From Acidobacteriaceae bacterium (lineage in GTDB: Bacteria > Acidobacteriota > Terriglobia > Terriglobales > Acidobacteriaceae), in contig DAIDLI010000047.1 of NCBI GenBank assembly GCA_027449545.1, positions 1 to 64,000 on the forward strand: a stretch of 64,000 nucleotides of DNA, given 5' to 3'. The notes under the pieces were generated by a model. The model was not told where the DNA came from, did no database searches, and was given only the letters and a program-made list of their open reading frames with translations. Of the stretch, positions 57,601 to 64,000 are shown piece by piece (the stretch's first letter is position 1; every line of letters begins with the position of its first letter). The position numbers and the translations under genes are program-made.

Positions 57601-58232
57601 CGCGTGCCGTTGATGCTGTAACTGCTCAGCCCTCCCGTTCCCGAGGCGGCAAACGCGCCTACACCGGATACGCCCGGAATCAGCCGCAGGTAGTCCAGCA
57701 CGTTGCGCCCGTTCATGGCCACATCTTTGAGCTGCTTGCTGGTGATCACATCGGAGCGGTCTCCGGAATCGGACTGGATCTGCATCTGGCCGGTGTTGGC
57801 CGCCACCTCAACCGTGGCGGTGGCCGAACCTACCTGAAGCGCCAGATCGCCGGCATTGAGGCTGGAGCCGGCCATCAGAATCAGTCCCGATTTCCGAAAG
57901 GTCTGAAACCCCTGCGCCGTTACCTCCAGGGTGTAGTTGCCAGGCGGCAGGTTGGGCAGCGCGAAGGTGCCGGCTTCGGAACTCGTTGTGGTGCGTACCA
58001 CGCCGATGTTCATATCCGTTGCCGTGATGGTCGCGTGGGGAACAAACGCCCCCGTTGCATCCTGGACGGAACCCAAAATCGAGCCCGAGGTGATCTGCGC
58101 CTGCGCGCCCGGCACCAGGCACAGCAGCGCGATCAGTCCAAAAAGAACCCACGCGGCTGGACTGGACCACCGCTTGGGGATTTGAGATTGTTGTAGGGCC
58201 TCTCTTAAGTCATTACGTTTGTGGAAGTGCAT
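54681..58232 (-). CDS. TonB-dependent receptor with carboxypeptidase-regulatory-like N-terminus
   Basis: RBS AAGGAGG; ITSGSILGSVQDATGAFVPHATITATDMNIGVVR; ends VIQLGARIDF. Confidence 0.93.
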   Translation of the reverse strand: MHFHKRNDLREALQQSQIPKRWSSPAAWVLFGLIALLCLVPGAQAQITSGSILGSVQDATGAFVPHATITATDMNIGVVRTTTSSEAGTFALPNLPPGNYTLEVTAQGFQTFRKSGLILMAGSSLNAGDLALQVGSATATVEVAANTGQMQIQSDSGDRSDVITSKQLKDVAMNGRNVLDYLRLIPGVSGVGAFAASGTGGLSSYSINGTRQNSHEFTLDGSSNVDTGDNGGTQVTMNVDSIAEVKVLTSNYAAEFGKASGGQIAVTSKGGTNDLHGSVHFFHRNDGMNATGWYNNHNDIPKLLYRYNTEGYDVGGPIKRDKLFFFWSNEFYQQLVPAGTNSYYVPTTAERQGNFSQSYDSSGQPITIYQPGTTTPYSGNTIPSGSIDTSMQSIMNLYAQPNVSSYGTTQFLYNRIDNVSFNDPRKEFIARVDYQINPNERFFVRWTGNRESTITPMQTGILQCMGTLQIVGGCVETQPGWNLAADLTSTIRANLLNELTVGPSVYRTTWTSNNGNLSVGKNNVNLPLLYAVTSDTSIPDISYSGNGQNYPWSYYGANPWFQANTTINVNDNLTWIKRSHSFKFGIFYQRSRKDQPAWGNYNGQFNFNNCATSNNVRACDPATGSPFASALLGYFSSFDQSSARPRGYFRYNQLEFYAQDTWQVMPRLTLDYGMRFVWIPPQFDAKNQIALFDPSAYVRSAGVQIDTNGNPIPNSGNPLTGMRFASNGTLPQGGWNSRGIMVEPRVGFAWDPIGDHKGVLRGGFGMSHDREQGNLVFNPTFTNPMNVTTPSITAPTYLPLSAIQSAPQNAPGVLSGIIGADRAGQVPTVYSFSLGIQRDLGSGFALDVAYVGTMSRHLVTARDINTIPYGTTFTKAAQNPANFQGGVVPDVEPNLPPEYAAAGYSFSGQYAYPDNYLAPFWGYDQLEYYKFDGTSNYNGLQASLQRRFGHRLTAGAVYTWSKSMTTSTADESYVDPFNPRKYNYQVAGWDRTHVAAINYVYDLPAVARFLGGSRVLGMITDGYQLSGVSNFMTGTPTWTPFWVQGSQLTGGRQWSKIPPAYLGIDSTGKPILPKIGQPYKGTPEKLRDGGMQTWDMSLFKNFPLGQAERAVLQIRCETYNVFNHPNFASHDLGANLTLPSYSGGTYTPESVSLDSSWNQPTSMWSQAGPGGPRVIQLGARIDF

Positions 58233-58509
58233 CTTGCCTCCTTATGCCTCATCGGCGAATCTCTCTCTCAGCCAATTTGTGACTTGGCTATCCTTGCTGC
58301 TGCCGCAGGCGGTGCTCTGCTTTCGGCGCAGCAAATGCGTTCATGGTGAAGCGTTGCCCAAAGTAGGACACCGCTGCTGTGACGGTCCTTACGCTGGATG
58401 AAAGGTTTTGTGATGATTTTATGATGCCGACTAACCTTCGCAAAATGAGCAGGTTACATGGGGATCGGCGTCAGTGCTAAAATGAGCTACGTTCCGCGGT
58501 GATTTTGTT

Positions 58510-60672
58510 TTGAGAACGAATTACTCGATCGGCGAGTGGTTGGTTGAACCTGCGTTGAACATCGCTTCGAGGGGTGACGTAGTCGTTCACCTCGAGCCGA
58601 AGGTCATGCAAGTCCTGGTCCACTTCGCCCAGCATCCCGGAGAGGTGCTCACCAAGGAACAGGTCATTGAGGCCGTCTGGCCGGACACCTTTGTCAGCGA
58701 GCAGGCCCTGACGCGCTGCATCTCGGTTCTGCGCCGCGAGATGCAGGACGACGCCCACACCCCCCGATACATCCAAACAATCTCTAAATCGGGTTACCGC
58801 CTGGTCGCAGAGGTGCGCGTGCACCAAGTCGAAGCTCCGCATCCGCCTGCGGAGCCGCATCTTGCCTCCGAGCCGCCTGCCAACGGAACCATGCCGAAGC
58901 TCGACCCCGCCCCGGTCGCGCCAGCCCCAGTCTCCCGGAGGAGGTATTGGATCTGGGGAGTCGCTTCCGCGTCGGTCGCCGTGGCCGCGGTGGCTGTATT
59001 CCTCCTGTTGCGCATGGGGCAGAGTGCGGACCTGCCACCGTTCCGCGTGATTGCGCTGACCTCCTACGCTGGCCAGCAGGACCAGGGTGCCTTTTCTCCG
59101 GCCGGCAACAGCGTCGCGTTTGTCTGGACTAGCCCCGACGACGGCTACCGCAATATCTTCGTCAAGCACATCGGCGACGAGACCACCCTCCGCCTGACCA
59201 ACGGCCCGGAAGCCGACTACTCGCCCACCTGGTCACCCGACGGAACCCGCGTCGCCTTTCTGGCAGCCTCCGACAAAGGCCTCGGCATCTTCCAGGTCTC
59301 CAGCTTTGGCGGCCCCGTCACCCGGCTCTACACGCCGAAGGGCATCATTCACTGGGAGCAGGGCGGCCTCTCCTGGTCGCCGGACGGCAAATCCATCGCC
59401 TTCCCCGACGGCGTCTCGTCGCGCTCCCCCTCGGCCATCTATTTGCAGTCGCTCGACACTCTCCAGGCGCGCCCTCTTACTGCGCCCCCTGCGGAGTGGG
59501 ACGGCGACTTCGATCCCGCCTTCTCCAACGACGGCAAGCGCATTGCCTTCATCCGCGCCAGCGACTACGCGGTGCGCGACATCTATGTGGTCCCCGCAGG
59601 CGGTGGAGAGGCCAGGCAGATCACGCACGACGGCCGCATCGTCGACAGCCTGTGCTGGAGCCCCGACGACAAGTCCATCATCTTCTCCTCCGATCGTGGC
59701 GGAAAATTCGCCCTCTGGAGAGTCTCCGTGCGAGGGGGTGAGCCGGAGCGGCTGTCTGTCGGCACGGAAGATGCCTTCCAGCCCGCCTTCTCCCCGGTCA
59801 CCCATCGGCTTCTTTACACCCAGAGCTCGGCGACCTGGAGCATCATGGCCATTCCCCTGCGGCCTGCCGCCAAAGCCGGCAAACTCGCTCCGGTCATCTC
59901 CTCCACCGCCCAGGACTCTGCCCCGTCCTTTGCTCCCGGCGGCAGCCGCATCGCCTTTCAAAGCTGGCGCTCGGGCACTCAGGAAATTTGGATCACCTCG
60001 CGCGACGGAAAGAACATCCATCAGCTCACCTCCGACGGGGAGGGGCTCACCGGAAGCCCATCCTTCTCTCCCGACGGCATGTGGGTGGCCTTCGACAGCC
60101 GTGTTGAGGGGCATTCCCATATCTTTCTCGTCCCCGCCGTGGGCGGCGCCCCCCGCCGCATTACCGCGGGCGATTCCAACAACATCCTGCCGCGCTGGTC
60201 GGCTGACGGCAAATCTCTTTACTTTGCCTCCAATCGCAACGGCACCTGGCAAAGCTGGAGGGTACCGGTTGCCGGAGGCAATCCGCAGCAGGTTACGGCA
60301 AACGGCGGCTACGTCGCGATGGAATCGCCCGATGGCAGGTGGGTCTACTTCACCAAGGGCGACCTCTCGGGAATCTGGCGCATACCCATCAGCGGCGGCG
60401 CCGAGCAGCTCGTCCTTTCCCAGCCGCGTGGCGGCTACTGGGGCTACTGGTGTATCGGCCGCAGCGGCGTCTACCTGCTCGATACCGATCCACCCGCGCC
60501 GCGCATCGTGCTTTACGATTTCTCCACGCACAGAACTTCGACGATTGCCACACTCGATCACTCGCCCCCTCCCTACGCGGGCCTGACCGTCGACCGGAAT
60601 GAGAACGAACTGCTAATGACTGATGAGCGCAACGTCGGCAGTCATCTCACCCTGGTCGAAAACATGCGTTAG
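58510..60672 (+). CDS. OmpR/CadC-type winged-helix protein with single TM and TolB/PD40 beta-propeller sensor domain
   Basis: LVEPALNIASRGDVVVHLEPKVMQVLVHFAQHPGEVLTKEQVIEAVWPDTFVSEQALTRCISVLRREM; TM; SPDGTRVAFLA-type repeats. Confidence 0.92.
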   Translation: MRTNYSIGEWLVEPALNIASRGDVVVHLEPKVMQVLVHFAQHPGEVLTKEQVIEAVWPDTFVSEQALTRCISVLRREMQDDAHTPRYIQTISKSGYRLVAEVRVHQVEAPHPPAEPHLASEPPANGTMPKLDPAPVAPAPVSRRRYWIWGVASASVAVAAVAVFLLLRMGQSADLPPFRVIALTSYAGQQDQGAFSPAGNSVAFVWTSPDDGYRNIFVKHIGDETTLRLTNGPEADYSPTWSPDGTRVAFLAASDKGLGIFQVSSFGGPVTRLYTPKGIIHWEQGGLSWSPDGKSIAFPDGVSSRSPSAIYLQSLDTLQARPLTAPPAEWDGDFDPAFSNDGKRIAFIRASDYAVRDIYVVPAGGGEARQITHDGRIVDSLCWSPDDKSIIFSSDRGGKFALWRVSVRGGEPERLSVGTEDAFQPAFSPVTHRLLYTQSSATWSIMAIPLRPAAKAGKLAPVISSTAQDSAPSFAPGGSRIAFQSWRSGTQEIWITSRDGKNIHQLTSDGEGLTGSPSFSPDGMWVAFDSRVEGHSHIFLVPAVGGAPRRITAGDSNNILPRWSADGKSLYFASNRNGTWQSWRVPVAGGNPQQVTANGGYVAMESPDGRWVYFTKGDLSGIWRIPISGGAEQLVLSQPRGGYWGYWCIGRSGVYLLDTDPPAPRIVLYDFSTHRTSTIATLDHSPPPYAGLTVDRNENELLMTDERNVGSHLTLVENMR

Positions 60673-60913
60673 AGCGCCTCCGCGCTCATCCAGACCTCGC
60701 CTTCACGTGACCTGTATCACGCTTCGGAATCTTCCGGCCGCGCCCGCCCCAATTGCAGCTTCCTCTGTCTAAACTGGCGGAAGGGCCACTCGATCAACGG
60801 GGTCTTCGCCTGCTCTCTGGTCTGCCGTCTCGGATTACGCTCAGGGGCATGCAGGCTGCTGCTCATCTGCCGGAAGACCTCCGCTGCTCCACCAGCAAAT
60901 AGAGAGGTGCTTC

Positions 60914-62893
60914 TTGGCATTCCAAACGTTTCTCACACAGGCCTCCGAAGGTCGCGGTTATTCCCTTCGGTTCTTTCTCTCGTACAGCATCTTCTTTCTT
61001 CTTACCGCGTCGCTCGCATTGGCTGCCGAGGCTCCGCGCCGCTTTGCCATCGCGCCGCAGCCTAACGACGTGATTCCCACCGGCAACGAGTGGATCGCTC
61101 TCCCCGAGATTCGCGCCAGCGACGGCGCGCTGGCCAGCTTCAACGCCCTTTCCATGCGCTATCGCGGCCTGCTCCAGGTCCGCGGAGATCAAGGCGCGCC
61201 GGCGCTTCAGCCCTACTTTGAAGCGGACGGCAAGCCGGTCAGTTTTCAGAATCCCTCTTGGGATCTCATCGAATACTGGATTCCTTCCGCGCATCGGACC
61301 GCCGACGGCCTGGAGATGACCCTGACGTGGTGCGCGCCGCCGGGTATGCGCGGTGCATTTCTCCGCATGACAGTCACCAACAGGCGCGCGAAACCCGTTT
61401 CCGTCGCTCTGGGCGTCAAGGCGTCCTGGGGAGAACTCCAGCGCGTCACCTACACTCCGGTGCCGCTGCGCGGCCAGCGTGCGGTGGCCGCCGCGCCCTG
61501 GCTCCATTCCGGCGAGGTCTTCAGCTACATCACCAATGACACGCAGTTTGCATGGTCGCTGATCCATCCCGGATCGACGGCCCAGACCATCGTGCCCCCC
61601 GCCGCGCCGTCTCCCCTGGTCGATGCCCGGCACGTCGCCACGCTCGCGCCGGGAGCTACCGCCGAAGCCGTCTTTGTGCTGGGCGTAGGGTTAGAAGAGT
61701 TCAGCGCGCCGCACAATGCGCACGAACTGGAGATGTTGATCGATCGCGATGGCGCCGACGCTATGCTGGATCGTGCCGCCGCCTGGTGCAGAAGCCGCAC
61801 CCGGACCACCGGCCGCCCCGATCTCGACATGCTCATGAATCGCAACCTCCTGTTCACCGCGCTCTACGCCTGGGGCCGCACCATCGACACCGAGCAGTTT
61901 GTCGGCGTTACCTCGCGCAGTCCGCGCTACTACGTCTCTGCGGCCTACTGGGATCGCGACGCCATGTTGTGGAGCTTTCCCGCGCTTCTCGATATCGACG
62001 CCAAGCTGGCTCGCGATGCGCTCCAATACGCCTACACCACCCAACTCCGCGACACCGGCACGCACAGCCGCTTCATCGACGGCGTGGTGCTTGAAGACGG
62101 ATTTGAGTTGGATGAAGCCGCGGCCCCGCTCATCGCTTTAACGGAGTACGTCCAGCGCACCGGCGACGTCGCCTTCCTGCGCGCCCACCGCGATGCGGTC
62201 GAGATGCTGCTCCGCCGCATCGAATCCCGCCACGACGCTGCCACCGGACTTTATTCCACGCTCCAGGATGCCCAGGACGAATACCAGAAGTTGCCGTTTT
62301 CAACCTATGACAATGTGGTCGTGTGGAAGGCCCTTCTCGACGCCGGCTCCCTGTTCGATAAGCTCCAGGATGCCGCGCAGGCCAGGCAGATGACCGATCG
62401 CGCCGCGGCGCTGCGCAAGGCGATCCTTGCTCATTGCGTTGCAGCGAATGCTCCCGGCGCAGCGGGAACGATCTTCGTCAACGCGACCGATGGAACCAGC
62501 CCTTCTTTTGCCGACGTGCCGCCCGGCTCGCTCATGAAGCTGCCCATGCTCGGCTTCGTTCCCGAGACCGATCCGGTCTTTGAGCGCACCTACCGCTGGT
62601 TGCACTCCGCCGCTTACAGGTATTCGTACGCAGACCAGCCCTACGGCCTGCCGGGAAGCTACCGCCTGCCCTTCACAACCTCATGGAGCGTGGCCGATCA
62701 TCTTTCCTTGAAGCAGGGCCACGCCCAGGCCATGAAGATCCTCCTCACAAGCAAGTGGGACGGAGGAATCATCACCGAAGGCGTAGACTCGGCAACCGCC
62801 GCGGCTGAGCCAGGCGGAAGCGCCTTCGCTACGGCCGCGGGATATGTCGCCGATGCTATCTGCCGCATGGCCTGCGTCCCGCCTGCGCCTTAG
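60914..62893 (+). CDS. Six-hairpin glycosidase-like protein (amylo-alpha-1,6-glucosidase/GDE-like)
   Basis: Signal peptide; SPRYYVSAAYWDRDAMLWSFPALLDIDAKLARDALQYAYTTQLRDTGTHSRFIDG; YDNVVVWKALLDAGSLF. Confidence 0.72.
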   Translation: MAFQTFLTQASEGRGYSLRFFLSYSIFFLLTASLALAAEAPRRFAIAPQPNDVIPTGNEWIALPEIRASDGALASFNALSMRYRGLLQVRGDQGAPALQPYFEADGKPVSFQNPSWDLIEYWIPSAHRTADGLEMTLTWCAPPGMRGAFLRMTVTNRRAKPVSVALGVKASWGELQRVTYTPVPLRGQRAVAAAPWLHSGEVFSYITNDTQFAWSLIHPGSTAQTIVPPAAPSPLVDARHVATLAPGATAEAVFVLGVGLEEFSAPHNAHELEMLIDRDGADAMLDRAAAWCRSRTRTTGRPDLDMLMNRNLLFTALYAWGRTIDTEQFVGVTSRSPRYYVSAAYWDRDAMLWSFPALLDIDAKLARDALQYAYTTQLRDTGTHSRFIDGVVLEDGFELDEAAAPLIALTEYVQRTGDVAFLRAHRDAVEMLLRRIESRHDAATGLYSTLQDAQDEYQKLPFSTYDNVVVWKALLDAGSLFDKLQDAAQARQMTDRAAALRKAILAHCVAANAPGAAGTIFVNATDGTSPSFADVPPGSLMKLPMLGFVPETDPVFERTYRWLHSAAYRYSYADQPYGLPGSYRLPFTTSWSVADHLSLKQGHAQAMKILLTSKWDGGIITEGVDSATAAAEPGGSAFATAAGYVADAICRMACVPPAP

Positions 62894-62923
62894 CCCGCGG
62901 CCGGTCCGCCCGACGGCCTGTCC

Positions 62924-64000
62924 TTACTGACCGGCTGTTGCAGCGCTCTGCGTAGTCGCAGCGCTCGGCGCCGTCGCAATATGCAGCGGCGCCACCGGCA
63001 GATCGATAAAGCTCGCCTCGCCCGGCATGTGCCACACTCGCTGCGTCGCCTTCTGAAAATCCCCCGGCTGCGCGTCGAAGATATTCGCGATGTACTTCTG
63101 CGGATTGCGATCGTAGAGCGGGAACAGCGTGGACTGCACCTGCACCATGACGCGGTGGCCCGGCTGGAAGACGTGGTTCACCATCGGCAGTCCGAACTGG
63201 TAGAGCAGCGGCTTGTTGGGCGTGATCGGCTCGGGGTGCGAGAAGCTGGTCCGATAGCGCCCCCGGAAGATATCCGTCGCAATCGGCAGCTCGTAGCCGC
63301 CCATCGCCGGGTCGTAGGAATCCACGCCGGGATACACATCGATCAGCTTCACCGCCCAGTCGCTGTCCGTTCCGCTGGTTGACGCCACCAGGTGCACGAT
63401 GGGCCGGCCCGCAAGCCGCAAGGGCTCGGTCAGCACATCGGTCTCAAAGGTGAGCACATCGGGCCGGCCGTCCACGAAGCGCTGATCGTGCACCAGCCAC
63501 ACCCGCCAGGCCGTCTCGGTTCCCGCATAATAGGGCCGCGGTGAAAACGGCACCGGCTTGGCCGGGTCGGAGATGTACTCACTGTACTTATCGGAAGGAT
63601 TCCCTGCCTGTGGTGCGGCAAACGAAAGCTTGCCATCTGCTTCGAGATAGAGCGGCTTCGACTGGTATGCACAGCCGTGGTCGCAGCTCAGTGGCCACTT
63701 GTTGAACCGGTCCCAGTGGTTCTCGCCGGTGTTGTAGACCCACACCGGCGGCGTATCGGCTTTCGGTGCTCCGGGCTTCAGATATTGATTGAAGAACGCC
63801 AGCACCACCTTGCGATATTGCATCGTGGTGTCGCCCGTCCATTGCAGCGGTCCCAGCGACCAACCCTTGCGGTTGATCTGGCTGTGGAACCACGGACCCA
63901 TCACCAGGAAATTCCTGTCGTTGTTTTTGTCCAGCGGTTCCAGTGCCTCATAGCAGTGGTTGGCGCCCCACATGTCTTCCTGGTCCCAGAGCCCCTGCTC
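62924..64000 (-). CDS. CocE/NonD family hydrolase (X-Pro dipeptidyl-peptidase-like), N-terminus beyond window
   Basis: NFLVMGPWFHSQINRKGWSLGPLQWTGDTTMQYRKVVLAFFNQYLKPGA; PVWVYNTGENHWDRFNKWP; C-terminal jelly-roll VLTEPLRLAGRPIVHLVASTSGTDSDWAVKLIDVYP; frame open to the edge. Confidence 0.9.
   Translation of the reverse strand, partial: EQGLWDQEDMWGANHCYEALEPLDKNNDRNFLVMGPWFHSQINRKGWSLGPLQWTGDTTMQYRKVVLAFFNQYLKPGAPKADTPPVWVYNTGENHWDRFNKWPLSCDHGCAYQSKPLYLEADGKLSFAAPQAGNPSDKYSEYISDPAKPVPFSPRPYYAGTETAWRVWLVHDQRFVDGRPDVLTFETDVLTEPLRLAGRPIVHLVASTSGTDSDWAVKLIDVYPGVDSYDPAMGGYELPIATDIFRGRYRTSFSHPEPITPNKPLLYQFGLPMVNHVFQPGHRVMVQVQSTLFPLYDRNPQKYIANIFDAQPGDFQKATQRVWHMPGEASFIDLPVAPLHIATAPSAATTQSAATAGQ

Noticed and set aside
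54843-58196. 1117-aa open frame on the plus strand antisense to the TonB receptor
   Set aside because: Exactly opposite a convincing receptor CDS; composition is Arg/Ala/Val/Gly-rich with no domain logic. Long antisense frames arise from codon bias at high GC.
59233-60561. 442-aa minus-strand ORF and 426-aa plus-strand alternate frame (59306-60586)
   Set aside because: Both overlap the propeller domain of the 58510 regulator; Pro/Ser/Ala/Arg-rich frame-shadow translations.
1-64000. CRISPR arrays, prophage, integrase/att sites, tRNA or rRNA genes
   Set aside because: No regularly spaced repeats, phage-like gene runs, integrase motifs or tRNA-like cloverleaf sequences were found on reading; tRNAscan-SE and CRISPR detection would be needed to exclude them formally.

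Overview
The window is about 64 kb of GC-rich chromosome, most like an Acidobacteriota (Terriglobia) genome. This is inferred from three CarboxypepD_reg/TonB-dependent receptors, TolB-propeller winged-helix regulators and GloVer-repeat proteins. No rRNA, tRNA, CRISPR array or intact mobile element was recognised. (A) About 1-12.4 kb: a putative catabolic island with an MFS transporter (cut by the left edge), a TonB-dependent receptor, two paralogous secreted alpha/beta hydrolases, a LacI regulator, an aldehyde dehydrogenase and an acetolactate-synthase-like TPP enzyme. The receptor and lacI promoters share a CGTTTGCAA operator-like element. (B) About 13-42 kb: mostly housekeeping genes (SLC13-like transporter, ClC channel/MarR, RNase R, bactofilin, cysK/cysE, beta-helix glycosidase, RND efflux operon, GPx, bamA, cytochrome c, PBP4, folP, mnmE). 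(C) About 42.5-64 kb: a glycan-utilisation-like island. It holds a GH79-like enzyme fused to a seven-bladed PLL-type propeller, a miniature gene joining the same N-terminus to a single blade, a GH30, a six-hairpin glycosidase and a CocE/NonD hydrolase. It also holds two copies of a divergent module: a TonB receptor head-to-head with a winged-helix/TM/TolB-propeller regulator. The duplicated module and the mini-gene are the best candidates for undescribed biology. All family calls are from reading the translations; no database search was run.
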